Positions 35,344-47,096 are shown, counted from the first letter of the stretch. The stretch: DNA of 64,000 nucleotides from Cephalotus follicularis (GCA_001972305.1 BDDD01001453.1:45942-109941), one strand, 5' to 3'. Translations and numbers: made by a program. Notes: generated from the sequence alone by a model not told the origin.

Positions 35344-35351
35344 TATATAAA
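35344..35351 (+). promoter_or_regulatory. TATA box of P1 5' LTR
   Basis: TATATAAA followed by CACATATCC, with an identical TATATAAACACAT in the 3' LTR at 52684-52691. Position two-thirds into the LTR fits the U3/R border. Confidence 0.6.
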
Positions 35352-35796
35352 CACATATCCCTACTCTCAATCAAGACTTTTGGAAATAGAACACTTTTGC
35401 TCTATTCTAAAGAACCCTAGTCGCCCTCACTTTGTCTCTCTCATACGATCAAGTGTTGATAGCTTGTGAAGCAATTGTGTTGGAGATCGAAACTTGCTGT
35501 GGATACCTTGGAGGCTTTCTATACTTGGAGGCTAGAACCATTTCAAACGTTCAACAAGTAGTTGTGGTTTTGAAAGCAAGAAGATTCATAAGAAGAAGGA
35601 AGGAGCCGCTCCAATCATGTGAGTAATTCTGCCAGCTCCTCCCTATTAATTTATATATAACTATATAAGTATGCTCAAAAGATACTGGAAACGAACATAT
35701 GGCTTGATATTCATGAGATGATCACACAATATATATATTAGGGTTTTATGCGTCTAGATATTTTATTGTATAACTCACCATAAGGTTCAAATAAAA

Positions 35797-35808
35797 TGGT
35801 ATCAGAGC
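35797..35808 (+). other. P1 primer-binding site (tRNA-iMet)
   Basis: TGGTATCAGAGC three bases after the 5' LTR end; matches initiator tRNA-Met. Confidence 0.9.
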
Positions 35809-36525
35809 CAGATTTGATGCATATATATAGTTAGAAACATGTTTGTTGATGATATGCTTGAATTGTTTGGGTTTAATCCGTGAGACGGAAGCATGGGATG
35901 CAAATTGCGATTTACTGCAATGCGTCATGCAAACCGTCGACGGTTTCATGCAAACCGTCGAAAGTTACGCGTGAGAAAGGCATTGACGCTTAAACTTTAA
36001 AGCGCTGACGCTTTTGAGAAAGCGTCGACGCCTACGACGTTAATACTGCGTCAAAAGTGGACGAAAGCATCAACGCTTAAGGAAGCGTCGACGCTTAATG
36101 CATGAACGTCGACGCTTTGTCTTAAAGTGTCGACGCTCTGGCGTGAAATTACGGAAAAATGGTTTTTCTAAATTGCCCAATCAATTGTCTATTTTTGTAG
36201 AAACATATATATCAAGATTATTAGTTAATTCAATGAGATTGAAAATGCATGATGGTATGGCTATGGACTTGACCTAGTTCATCTTATTTTATTCAAGTGT
36301 TGAACGTATGGTTTTTATTTTTCATACTTTCGGGTTGTAATAACTTTTGAGACTTGCATGTCTCTCTTCTCTGTCTTAATTTGTATCTACAATTCTTCTT
36401 CACCGCCTTGTAACTCCTCTTGATTTATTTCAAGATTTCTGTAGTTTATAGTTGGTTTATATAATTGAAGAGCGAGCGTCGCAGCGCAAGCAAGTTAGAG
36501 GAGAACGAAGATATTACAAGACCCA
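35809..36525 (+). other. P1 5' leader, first part
   Basis: Non-coding leader between the primer site and G1. It carries a GCGTCGACGC cluster and ends with the TSD copy ACCCA (36521-36525). Its end resembles the P2 leader near 19805-19830 (GAGGA..ACAAGAC), and it resumes at 46413. Confidence 0.8.
35936..36136. repeat. GCGTCGACGC palindrome cluster in P1 leader
   Basis: About ten copies or variants, two exact (36022-36031 and 36085-36094), plus AACCGTCGACGGTT at about 35933. Spacing 10-25 bp. Confidence 0.8.
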
Positions 36526-36670
36526 TGTCACAACTCGTTTTCGACAACGCACATAAAGGTGGTAAAGGCAATTAACATTAAGGATCGGCTTATGCAAATA
36601 CCATAAAATTTAAACTTTTCAAATAACACATCAGTTGCGGAAGCAACAAAAACTCATAAGCTGAAAACAC

Positions 36671-36698
36671 GTAACGTGCATCCCATACAGCACGCTAC
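36671..36698 (-). other. U5 stem-loop of G1 (3' LTR copy)
   Basis: On the minus strand GTAGCGTGC/GCACGTTAC pair over 9 bp (one G-U) around loop TGTATGGGAT. The loop matches that of G3 and S1 (TATGGGAT) while the stem differs. The 5' LTR copy is at 43906-43933. Confidence 0.6.
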
Positions 36699-37848
36699 TC
36701 AATACAAGTCTGTCATTGTTAAAACCCCATAAAAGGAGCGTGAATTCATAATACATTAATAAATCCCATCATTAAACAAATCCAAAAGTACGGTACATCA
36801 GTAGTCCATAAAGCAAAACCAGTTTATTACAATCCAGAAGAACATAAAACCAACAACAACATAAAAGCTTGTTCTTCGTCCCTGCTGGTCCAACACCGGT
36901 CCACTGCATCAATCTGTAAAGTAGGGGGTTAGCCTTTGTCCTCACTCAGCTAAGTCATAAAAGTAGTTTGGGGTCAACATTGCATGCATGTCATGAAATG
37001 TATGCGTAGATGATGCAGTGCAGTAGAAAACACCCGTTTATATATATATATATATGAAAAAAAAATATATTAGCAGTACAGTAAAATAACAATAGGGACA
37101 TATATATAAAAATATATGTATGCAGTAACAGTACAGTAGTAGCCCGGCCAGGGCTATATCAACAGGCACAGTAATGTCTGAAAAGGACCAATAAACAGTA
37201 CAATAAGTCCATAAAGGGACCACAATAGGCAGGCAGTATATGTAACGCCACCAACTCCTGGCCCCACGTTACACTCCCACTTCGGTCCCTAGTACAGGCA
37301 ACCAAGCGAGACAACAGTACAGTACAGTACAGTGAGTTACCTAGCCAACTCCTGGGTCCTAGGTCAACCCTGCCACTAGTCATCGCTGGCAGTCCCCGCC
37401 ACGCAACTAGTACGGCTCAAGCACAATCATAGTAAATTCACATAGAAAACAGTGAATAATCACACTAAACAGTGCAGTAAACAGTATAGTGGTGATCGTT
37501 AGATCAACAACAGGCAGTTCATTTCAAAATGTTTTCAAAAGTCATAAACATTTGAAATATATATTTTAAGTAGAGGAAAATACTTTTAAACAGTTCAATA
37601 GGTGGAAATTACTTTCCCAGTATGTTCGAAAATATAACAAAACTCATTTTATATTTTCGTACCAAAACATAGTAGTTTTCAACTCATATATGCATTTCTA
37701 ATGTAACAATAAATAGAAATCATGACCAAATAATAAACAGTCAGTAAACAGTACATATGCAATGCATACAAATGCTCGAATGCATCCTAAGCGGAATCGG
37801 GGTTGTCGGGTGTCAAAATCATGAAAATTGTCCAAACAGGACTCTAAA

Positions 37849-38040
37849 GCGTCGACGCTTTTTACTTAGGCGTCGACGCTTATGTCCTTTAAGCGTCGAC
37901 GTCCAGTCCCATAACGTCAGCGCTTCCAGTGCTTAGGAGTCGATGTCTCCTCCCATAGGTGTCGACGTTTAAAACACGTTAAGTATATAAAACGCAGTTC
38001 ACACAACAAAGCTTCGACGCTTACCAAAGGCGTCGACGGT
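37849..38040. repeat. GCGTCGACGC cluster A in G1 3' LTR
   Basis: About eight copies or variants, two exact (37849-37858, 37870-37879); counterpart at 45149-45340. Confidence 0.8.
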
Positions 38041-38814
38041 TTCAAGCAGCAGTCGTCTTCTTCCTCGTGACATGACTAACCATAGACAAATTCACCACAA
38101 CAACATGCATTCCAACATGTATAAAGCCCAGAAAATCGACATGCAATATCATATTACACATCCAGTACAACGTAGCATCATTTCAGTGACAAAAAACAGT
38201 TCAACAAGCCATGCAAACTATGCATAAACATCACTGAACAAACACCAATTAATGAACACAAAATACAAGTATGGCTTCCCCTACCTCTGGCCTCAAGTTA
38301 GAAGCCGAAAGTCCACTTCTTTTAGTATCCAACAGGTCACTTTGAGCTCCTAGGTGCTGTTTGAAACTCGCTGGTTCGTTCCAACAGTTGCTGTCCAAGC
38401 TCCAAGTTCTCCCTTGCTCAACAATGGTGGTTTGAGCTTTCTCTCAATGTGTCTCTCTTATTCTCAGGCTCTCTCTTTCATTTTTTCCTTTCTCTTTGGC
38501 AGCATAGAATAGAGGTGAGGCTAACAGTTTTTATGCAGGCATTAATTTGTTTTCCCTCTGCATGCACCACGATGGCATTTGCTCTCTTACCCATGCAAAC
38601 ATGGTACATCAGGTGTCCTTCTCCCCTCTTTCTCAGTCCATGCATTAAGAGATTCTCTGTCTGCTCAATGCCCTTTTGTTGCAGGTAAGTCTGGCATCAA
38701 AAGCATGTGTGCCACGTTTCTAGAGAGCCTGCCCAAGTCCCGGTTAAGTGGAACAAACTCACCTCCATGCGACACATCCATCTGCTGTTTGTGTGTACCA
38801 GAACCACGACGTAA

Positions 38815-38917
38815 AGCGTCAATGATTACATGCAGGCGTCGACACTTATGTGTTTGAATTAAACGCGCGTTTCAATTACTTAGGCGTCGACGCTTTCACT
38901 CAAGGCGTCGGCGCTTT
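38815..38917. repeat. GCGTCGACGC cluster B in G1 3' LTR
   Basis: Four copies or variants with one exact at 38884-38893; counterpart at 46114-46216. Confidence 0.8.
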
Positions 38918-39108
38918 AGCCTCACAACTATGTCGTTTTGACTTAATCTAACACTTTTAAAATTTCTTTAACACTCATACCCCAAAATCAACATCATTAG
39001 AGTTTGGAAAAACATCGTCAAAGTCAGGAAATCCATCATTTTAGTAATTCCACAATAAAATGCAATTACATCATGAAATTATAACATATGAAAATCTCGG
39101 GCGTTACA

Positions 39109-39126
39109 TCCACCCCTCCTTCAAGG
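39109..39126 (-). other. G1 polypurine tract
   Basis: Minus strand reads CCTTGAAGGAGGGGTGGA directly before the 3' LTR (TGTAACGCCC on the minus strand). Confidence 0.8.
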
Positions 39127-39127
39127 A

Positions 39128-39620
39128 ATTTCGTCCTCGAAATTAAAACAATACTAGAACAAGTACGGGTAACGCTCTTGGATATCCTCCTCACGTTCCC
39201 AAGTAGCTTCATCCGGTCGGTGGAACTGCTATTGAACCTTGACCATGGAGATGGTTCGGTTCCTCAAAATCTGTGTCTTCCAATCTAGAATCCGTACAGG
39301 CAACTCTTCACAAGATAAGTCATCTCGTACAAGAACAGTATCATAATCCAGGACATGTGACGGGTCTGGGATATATCTCCTCAGCATAGATACATGAAAG
39401 ATGTCGTGCACGTTTGACAGTGCAGGAGGTAAGGCAAGCTGGTAGGCTACCTCCCCAACTCTTTCCAAAACCTCAAAAGGACCAATATAGCGCGGTGCTA
39501 ATTTGCCCTTTTTTCCAAACCTTTGCACGCCCTTCCATGGTGAAACCTTTAAGAACACATGATCACCAACACCTCTTGACACTGTCCACATAGCTCTTCT
39601 GCCGGCTCTGAGCAGCAAGC
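39128..39620 (-). mobile_element. G1 integrase C-terminus and chromodomain remnant
   Basis: The minus strand shows the GPY/F-like module (APRYIGPFEVLERVGEVAYQ, HDIFHVSMLRRYIPD) followed by a chromodomain-type tail (VRILDWKTQ, then RPDEATWERE near 39180). In chromoviruses the chromodomain is thought to steer integration toward heterochromatin. This tail is what identifies G1 as a chromovirus. Confidence 0.85.
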
Positions 39621-39639
39621 AGCTTCTCTTTAATCAACT

Positions 39640-40420
39640 AGATCTTTTCTGAAATTTCCTCCACTAACTCAGTTCCGAGTAAAGGTCGCTCCCCATCCTC
39701 ATCCCAACAAACAGGAGATCTGCACTTCCTCCCATACAGTGCTTCAAACGGTGCCATGCCGATACTGGAATGATAGTTGTTATTATAAGAGAACTCTATC
39801 AAAGGAATGTGATCTTCCCATGTACCAGCAAAGTTAATAACACAAGCCCGTAGCATATCCTCCAAGGTCTGGATGGTACGCTCAGACTGCCCATCGGTCT
39901 GAGGGAGAAAGGCAGTACTCAGGTTCAGCTTCGTCCCGAAAGCTGTCTGAAACCTCTTCCAAAAGTTGGAAGTGAAGATGGCATCTCTATCACATACGAT
40001 GCTGACTGGAACACCGTGTAGCCTCACTATCTCCTTCATATACAAACGAGCTAGCTTCCTCGCAGAATCAGTAACGTGTGTAGGTAGAAAGTGCACTGAT
40101 TTGGTGAGTCTATCCACTATAACCCACACGGCATTGTGACGGTTCCGAGTCAGAGGAAAACCCGAAACAAAATCCATCGTAACATGTTCCCACTTCCACT
40201 CTGGGATTGGTAAAGGTTGTAGAAAACCTGTCGGTCTCTGGTGCTCCGCCTTAACTGTCTGGCAAGTCAAACACATTGCCACATACTCGGCGACCTCTTG
40301 TTTCATGCCAGGCCACCAGTAATCCCTCTTCATGTCTTTGTACATTTTTGTGCTACTAGGGTGAATGCTGTACTGAGATCTATGAGCCCCGTAAAGCAAC
40401 TCACTCTTCAACCCATGCTC
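39640..40420 (-). mobile_element. G1 integrase core remnant
   Basis: The zinc-binding HHCC segment (HPSSTKMYKDMKRDYWW, CLTCQTVKAEHQ) precedes the catalytic core with MDFVSGFPLTRNRHNAVWVIVDRLTKSVHFLP, TSNFWKRFQTAFGTKLNLSTA and QTDGQSERTIQTLEDMLRAC. Strong match to plant gypsy integrases (rve family). Fossil. Confidence 0.9.
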
Positions 40421-40689
40421 ATTCAGAAGACACACCGATCCCCAAAATCTTAAGACACCATCGGCATGTATCCAAAAATAGACTCCGAGTCTAGATTCTC
40501 TCGAATCTTTCATAATTCCGGATCGTGTGCTTGAGTGTTCTTTATTTCGTCAAGCAAAACTGGCTGTACTCTCATGCTAGCCATAAAGACTCCAGGTGAC
40601 TGATTAAATGGAAACCACTCTTGAAAGTCTTCTAACATCTTCCATTGCGACACCATCGCACTGGCAAGCATAGCCTTGCGACTCAAGGT

Positions 40690-41920
40690 ATCAGCGACCG
40701 CATTCGCTTTCCATGGGTGGTACTGAACACTGCAATCATAATCGTTAAAGAATTCTACCCATCTTCGTTGCCTCATGTTCAGTGTATCCTGACAAAATAG
40801 ATACCTCAAACTCTTATGATCTGTAAAGATCTCAAACCGCGCCCCATAAAGATAGTGCCTCCAATTCTGAAGGGCGAAGATAATTTCCACAAGCTCAAGG
40901 TCATGTGTCGGGTAGTTTTCTTCATACAGCTTTAGCTTCTTGGAAGCATAAGCGATCACTCTTCCTCGCTGCATCAGCACGCAACCCAAGCCCTTACCCG
41001 ATGCATCATTGTAGACTGCAAAGCCCTCATTACCATCAGGTAATGCCAAGATAGGAGCGGAAATTAACCGATCCTTCAGTTCACGGAAGCTCGCTTCACA
41101 ATCTTCATCCCAGACAAATAAGGTCTTCTTCTGGGTCAGTCTAGTCAAGGGCACGACTATCCTCGAAAAGTTCTGGATAAACCTCCTGTAATACCCCGCC
41201 ATGCCAAGAAAACTACGTACCTCCGTCACATTCTTCGGTTGTGGCCAGTCTCGTACCACTTTAGTCTTCGACGGATCCACCGTCAAGCCTTCCCCAGATA
41301 CGATGTGACCGAGAAAGATCACATGATCCAGCCAGAATTCACACTTGCCGAACTTGGCATACAACCGATGCTCTCTGAGAACCTGCAATACCAGCCTCAG
41401 ATGATGAGTGTGTTCCTCCTCACTCCTATAATATACCAGTATGTCATCAATAAACAGTACGACGAACTGTTTCAGGTATGGCTGAAATACGTCGTTCATC
41501 AACGACATGAAAGATACCGATGCATTGGTAACACCAAACGGCATCACCAAGAACTCGTAGTGACCATACCGTGTCCAGAAGGCAGTCTTCTCAATGTCTC
41601 CTTCCCTTACTCTCAGTTGGTGATAACCCGATCTCAAATCGAGCTTGGAAAACACCCTTGATCCTTGCAACTGGTCAAACAAATCCTCGATGTGGGGTAA
41701 AGGATACTTGTTCTTGATAGTTGCCTTGTTCAGCATTCTGTAGTCGATGCAGAGCCTCATCGACCCATCCTTGTTCGTGACAAACAGTACAGGCGCACCC
41801 CACGGAGAAACACTGGGTCTAACAAAACCATTATCAATCAGGTCTTGTAATTGTAATTTCAGCTCTCGCAACTCGGCAGGAGCCATCTGATAAGGTGATT
41901 TAGAGATAGTAGCCGTTCCA
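40690..41920 (-). mobile_element. G1 reverse transcriptase and RNase H remnants
   Basis: RT runs from about 41920 ([37 protein letters not shown]) with the active-site motif FIDDILVYY at about 41431-41457, then [16 protein letters not shown]. RNase H follows ([45 protein letters not shown]). Long and well preserved; typical Tekay-clade gypsy. Confidence 0.92.
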
Positions 41921-42159
41921 GGAACAAAATCAATAACGAACTCCATACCCTTCTTCGGTGGTAAAGACCCCAAGTCATCAGGAAACACATCCAGAAATTC
42001 ACACACAACTGGAATCTGATCCATGCTCAAACCCTTTTCTTTCCTTCGATCAATTACATAGGCCAGGTATCCCTCGCATCCCTTCTCTAGATACCTCGAT
42101 GCTCGAATAAAGGATATGATCAGTGTCGAGAACCCTTTGCCTCCCTTGAACTGAAATGT

Positions 42160-42510
42160 CATTCCGTCGGGTAGACAAAAATCCACAGCTTTATTATAAC
42201 AATCCATGCGAGCACGGTGTGCTGAAAGCCAATCCATTCCCAGTATAACATCGAAGTCAAGGTAGGTAGTACTATCAAATCTGCATACAAAGAAATGCCT
42301 GCCATAGACATCGCACAACTCCTATATATCGAGTCAGTGTACATAGAGGTCCCAGTCGGTGTACTCACATCAAGCATATATGACATGCAGTCAGGGGTGA
42401 CATCTAAGCAAGATGCAAAACGTGCAGATATAAAAGAATGCGATGCTCCAGAATCCATCAATACTCTAGCAGAAAAACCATATATATACAGAGTACCTCC
42501 AACCACGGAA
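42160..42510 (-). mobile_element. G1 protease remnant
   Basis: Aspartic protease with active site VLMDSGASHSFIS (Asp codon near 42455) and distal DVILGMDWL motif near 42230. Located between zinc knuckles and RT, as expected. Confidence 0.85.
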
Positions 42511-42539
42511 GTCGACTCTGGAACCTCTGTCTAAGCAAG

Positions 42540-43660
42540 TACAAAAACTCTACCTTTTGCGACGCCCTTGCCAGTGTCCTTCCTCTGTGACGGTCCCACC
42601 GCCGCACCACTACTACTTCCTGGCCTAGTAGGCACCGTAGCTGAAATCTTCGGACAGTCTTTCACCAAATGACTAGGTGCCCCGCACCTCAAGCACCAGC
42701 CATTGAACCTCCAGCAATCTTTCTGTTGGTGTCCCGTGCCACCACAATAGTAACAACCTCCAGATCTAGCATTACTCCCTTGGCTGGGAGAACCCTGTGA
42801 AGCTGTCTGCTCAGATTTGTTCTTAGACGACTTCGTCGGAGAACCACCATCTTGCCATTTCGACAATGCTGGTCTGGACTGTGTAGGACTCTGTTCATTC
42901 TGTTGTGTGCAAGCTCTCTCAGCTCGATCTTCACTGGATATGGTCTCCAGTAATCTTGCTTTCTGAGCGACCTCCACAAAAGTCCCCAGTTCCATAGCCC
43001 TAATTCTTGATCGAAGGTCCAGCCGTAGACCTCTCAGAAATCTCTGTATCTTCTTCACTTCATCTCCTACCAGATAGGGTGAATGTCTGGCTAGCTCCAT
43101 GAACCTTGCTTGATACTCAGTCACCGTCATTTCTCCCTGTCGCAACTCCAAGAGCTCTGTCTCCCGTCGCCCTTGTTCAATCCACAGAACATAGCCCTCC
43201 AAGAACTCTGTCTGGAATCTGCCCCAAGTGCTGTCAAGCTTCTGAGATTCCCACTTTGCTTTTACCATCTCCCACCAATGAGTGGCCTCACCCCATAGGC
43301 GGTATATAGCAAACTTCAGTTTTTGATTGTCAGTATAGTCCATCACTTCAAAGATTTTCTCCAAATCCTGCAGCCATCTCTCAGCAACGGTGGCATCAAT
43401 TCCCTCCCAAACTTGTTACCATCCTCTCCCGGGCAATGGTCAGGAGCTCTATGTTGCGGCCGAGCTTATGCGTAGTACTGGCGCATCTCCTTCGCAATAG
43501 CCATATTAAAGGCCATCTGTTGCTGAAAATAATCCGCAATTCAGGTCATCGGATCTCTCTCATCCCGTGGGACATTCATCCCTTGCGGAACATTTGCTTC
43601 CTTAGGGGCATTGGCTCTAACAGCTCTAGCCCTAGCACGTGTTCTCCTTCGGTCCATTGG
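42540..43660 (-). mobile_element. G1 gag remnant with two zinc knuckles
   Basis: The minus strand begins with a basic N-terminus (MDRRRTRARAVRANAP) near 43660, followed by IADYFQQQM. The capsid core has FEVMDYTDNQKLKFAIYRLWGEATHWWE and GYVLWIEQGRRETELLELRQG. It ends with two CCHC knuckles, CYYCGGTGHQQKDC and CLRCGAPSHLVKDC, at about 42660-42760. Fossil, broken. Confidence 0.88.
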
Positions 43661-43753
43661 TTCCTATAAGAAGGATGACGATTATTCACGACTTTAGGAA
43701 AACAATTCATTAATTGAAAAGGAAAATATCGTAGCTAAGCATATATAGAATAT

Positions 43754-43765
43754 GCTCTGATACCA
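43754..43765 (-). other. G1 primer-binding site (tRNA-iMet)
   Basis: GCTCTGATACCA on the plus strand is complementary to TGGTATCAGAGC and sits four bases inside the LTR start at 43770. Confidence 0.9.
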
Positions 43766-43905
43766 CTCTTGGCACACCCCATTTTTGACAACGCACATAT
43801 AGGTGATAAAGGCAATTAACATTAAGGATCAGCTTATGAAAATACCATACTTTTCAAATAACACATCAGTTGTGGAAGCATAAAAAACTCATAAGCTAAA
43901 AACAC

Positions 43906-43933
43906 ATAACGTGCATCCCATACTGCACGCTAC
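43906..43933 (-). other. U5 stem-loop of G1 (5' LTR copy)
   Basis: Counterpart of 36671-36698, loop AGTATGGGAT on the minus strand, stem largely retained. Confidence 0.55.
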
Positions 43934-44268
43934 TCAATACAAGTCTGTCATTATTAAAAGCCCATAAACGGAGCATGAATTGATAATACATTAATAAATC
44001 CCATCGTTAAACAAATCCAAAAGTACGCTACATCAGTAGTCCATAAAGCAAAACCAGTTTACTACAATCCAGAACAACATAAAACCAATAACAACATAAA
44101 AGCTTGTTCTTCGTCCCTGCTGGTCCAACACCGATCCACTGCATCAATCTGTAAAGTAGGGGGTTAGCCTTTGTCCTCACTCGGCTAAGTCATAAAAGTA
44201 GTTTGGGGTCAACATTGCATGCATGTCATGAAATGTATGCGTAGATGATGCAGTGCAGTAGAAAACAC

Positions 44269-44272
<4 letters not shown>

Positions 44273-44350
<78 letters not shown>
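44273..44350. repeat. (TA)n microsatellite in G1 5' LTR
   Basis: About 39 uninterrupted TA units. The homologous position in the 3' LTR (about 37037-37055) has only about nine. It therefore lengthened, or the other shortened, after insertion. Confidence 0.95.
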
Positions 44351-44354
<4 letters not shown>

Positions 44355-45148
44355 ATATATATATTAGCAGTACAGTAAAATAACAGCAGGGACACATATA
44401 TAAAAATATATGTATGCAGTAACAGAATAACAGTAGCCCGTCCAGGGCTACATCAACGGGCACAGTAATGTCTGAACAGGACCAATAAAGAGTACAGTAA
44501 GTCCACAAAGGGACCACAACAGGCAGGCAGTATGTGTAACGCCGCCAACTCCTGGCCCCACGTTACACTTCCACTTCGGTCCCTACTCCAGGCAACCAAG
44601 CGAGACAACAGTACAGTACAGTGAGTTACCCAACCAACTCCTGGCTCCTAGGTCAACCTTGCCACTAGTCATCACTGGCAGTCCCCGCCACGCAACTAGT
44701 ACGACTCAAGTACAATCATAATAAATTCACATAGGAAACAGTGAATAATCACACTAAACAGTGCAGTAAACAGTACAGTGGTGATCGTTAGATCAACAAC
44801 TAGCAGTTCATTTCAAAATGTTTTCAAGAGTCATAAACATTTGAAATATATATTTTAAGTAGTGGAAAATACTTTTAAACAGTTCAATAGGTGGAAATTA
44901 CTTTCCCAATATGTTCGAAAATATAACAATACTCATTTTATATTTCCGTATCCAAACATAGTAGTTTTCAACTCAGATATGCATTTCTAATGTAACAATA
45001 CTTAGAAATCATAATCAATTTATAACCAGTCAGTAAATAGGCAGTAAACAGTACATATGCAATGCATACAAATGCTCGAATGCATCCTAAGTGGAATCGA
45101 GGTTGTCCAGTGTCAAAATCGTGAAAATTGTCCAAACAAGACTCTAAA

Positions 45149-45340
45149 GCGCCGATGTTTTTTACTTAGGCGTCGACGCTTATGTCCTTTAAGCGTCGAC
45201 GTCTAGTCCCATAGCGTCAGCGCTTCCAGTGCTTAGGCGTCGATGTCTCCTCCCATAAGCGTCGACGTTTAAAAAATGTTCAGTATATAAAACACAGTTC
45301 ACAGAACAAAGCGTCGATGCTTACCAAAGGCGTCGAGGGT
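45149..45340. repeat. GCGTCGACGC cluster A in G1 5' LTR
   Basis: Counterpart of 37849-38040, one exact copy at 45170-45179; the first unit is decayed to GCGCCGATG. Confidence 0.8.
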
Positions 45341-46113
45341 TTCAAGCAGCAGTCGTCTTCTTCCTCGTGACATGATGAACCAGTGACAAATTCATCACAA
45401 CAACATGCAATCCAACATGTATAAAGCCCAAAAAATCAACATGCAATATCATATTACACATCCAGTACAACGTAGCATCATTTCAGTGACAAAAAATAGT
45501 TCAACATGCCATGCAAACTATGCATAAACATTACTGAACAAACACCAATTATTGAACACAAAATACAAGTATGGCTTCCCCTACCTCTGGCCTCAAGTTA
45601 GAAGCCGAAAGTCCACTTCTTTTAGTATCCAACAGGTCACTTTGAGCTCCCAGGTACTGTTTGAAACTCCCTGGTTCATTCCAACAGTTGCTGTCCAAGC
45701 TCCAAGTTCTCCCTTGCTCAACAATGGTGGTTTGAGCTTTCTCTCAGTGTGTCTCTCTTATTCTCAGGCTCTCTCTTTCATTTTTTCCTTTCTCTTTGGC
45801 AGCAGAGAATAGAGTGAGGCTAACAGTTTTTATGCAGGCATTAGTTTGTTTTTCCTCTGCATGCACCACCATGGCATTTGCTCTCTTACCCATGCAAACC
45901 TGGTGCAGCAGGTGTCCTTCTCCCCTCTTTCTCAGTCCATGCATTCAAAGATTCTCTCTCTGCTCAATGCCCTTTTGTTGCAGGTAAGTCTGGCATCAAA
46001 AGCATGTATGCCACATTTCTAGAGAGCCTGCCCAAGTGCCGGTTAAGTGGCACAAAATCACCTCCATGCGACACGTCCATCTGCTATTTCTGTGTACCAG
46101 AACCACGACATAA

Positions 46114-46216
46114 AGCGTCGACGGTTACATGCAGACGTCGACGCTTACGTGTTTCAATTAAACGTGCGTTTGAATTACTTAGGCATCGACGCTTTCACTT
46201 AAGGCGTCGGCGCTTT
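46114..46216. repeat. GCGTCGACGC cluster B in G1 5' LTR
   Basis: Counterpart of 38815-38917 (GCGTCGACGG, ACGTCGACGC, GCATCGACGC, GCGTCGGCGC). Confidence 0.8.
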
Positions 46217-46626
46217 AGCCTCACAACTGTGCCTTTTTTACTTAATCAAACACTTTTAACATTTCTTTAACACTCATACCCCAAAATCAACATCATTAGA
46301 GTTTGGAAAAATATCATCAAAGTCGAGAAATCCATCATTTTATTAATTCCACAATAAAATGCAATTACATCATGAAATTACAACATATGAAAATCCCAGG
46401 CATTACTACCCATGCATATATGGATGCGAATGTATGATTGTAATAACAGACCTAAGAATGAGACTAGTATCTTGTTTGAGAGTTGGACAAGTTGCAGTAG
46501 AAAAGTCCATAACCCACCATTAGTTTATAGTATGTATTTGATGCATGCCTAAATTTTGCTCTTGAGGTTCCAACGGCCTCCCCATAATATTCCATCTACT
46601 TGTAATTGGATTAATAAAAGGGTTGG

Positions 46627-46660
46627 CTAATAATAATAATAATAATAATAATGATGATGA
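46627..46660. repeat. (AAT)n microsatellite
   Basis: About eight AAT units followed by ATGATGATG in the P1 leader. Confidence 0.85.
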
Positions 46661-46778
46661 GACTTATATTATTATTCCTCAATTATACCATGATATCAAG
46701 TTAAAGAGAAACGTGCACAAGAGAGTGTTCGGTCGTTGCCTTCTACCATTGCAACTATTATAGATGCTCTTGGAAATT

Positions 46779-47096
46779 GTGAGTGTTTTGGCCCCCGTCA
46801 AGGCTTGCCTTTTCTGTGAACATCTATATCAATTGAACATGAGATGTATATGCGTATGAATGGTGAATGTAAATGTTTTGGCCCCCGTCAAGATTTACGT
46901 TCATCAATTCATCGTGTGTCTAATGGTAGGTTAAACTTGAGTAGAAAACATAAGATGTTTTGGCTCCCGTCAAGGTCATGTGTAGACTAGAGGCAAAAGC
47001 GATGATCGGGAATCATGCTATTGTATGGTTGGCAAGAGTTTGCCTAACTACAAGATTTGGTATAGCGGTTTGGCCCCTGTCAACGTTATACTGAAT
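46779..47096 (+). other. Stem-loop array in P1 leader (four hairpins)
   Basis: Hairpins at 46779-46808, 46865-46902, 46948-46983 and 47055-47096 share the loop GTTTTGGCCCCCGTCAA (minor changes) but have unrelated stems. The second pairs GAATGTAAAT with ATTTACGTTC (10 bp). The fourth pairs ATTTGGTATAGCG with CGTTATACTGAAT (13 bp with G-U). The third has 8 pairs and one mismatch, the first only 5 pairs. The pattern is compensatory and parallels the P2, M1 and M2 leaders despite a different loop sequence. Confidence 0.65.

Larger units (their letters stand above)
33969..35793 (+). repeat. P1 5' LTR
   Basis: Starts TGTTAGAGATGAAGTG, ends TAAGGTTCAAATA (the 3' LTR ends TAAGGTTCCAACA). An AT-rich block at about 35140-35250 repeats AATGAGATTAA several times; TATATAAA lies at 35344. 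No gene. Confidence 0.9.
36526..39108 (-). repeat. G1 3' LTR
   Basis: Plus-strand ends TGTCACAACTCG and CTCGGGCGTTACA. It contains palindrome clusters at 37849-38040 and 38815-38917, a short TA run near 37037-37055, a U5 stem-loop, and a splice-donor-like GCCAGAGGTAGGGG (minus strand) at about 38278-38292. No gene. Confidence 0.9.
36526..46407 (-). mobile_element. G1: Tekay-like Ty3/gypsy chromovirus
   Basis: Complete structure on the minus strand: 3' LTR 36526-39108, polypurine tract, chromodomain, integrase, RNase H, RT, protease, gag, primer site and 5' LTR 43770-46407. TSD is ACCCA (36521-36525 and 46408-46412). LTRs are 2583 and 2638 bp; the longer one carries an expanded TA microsatellite. 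Much of the LTR comparison by eye is in the mid-90s percent. Domain order and the C-terminal chromodomain place it in the Tekay/Del clade. Coding region is broken, with only a few breaks. Confidence 0.9.
43770..46407 (-). repeat. G1 5' LTR
   Basis: Matches the 3' LTR along its length; plus-strand ends are TGGCACACCCC and CCAGGCATTACT. It is 55 bp longer, which the enlarged TA run accounts for. Palindrome clusters at 45149-45340 and 46114-46216. No gene. Confidence 0.9.

Noticed and set aside
46779-47096. CRISPR-like array
   Set aside because: Repeats with unique spacers superficially fit, but the repeats are hairpin loops with pairing flanks inside a plant retrotransposon leader, and there are no cas genes.
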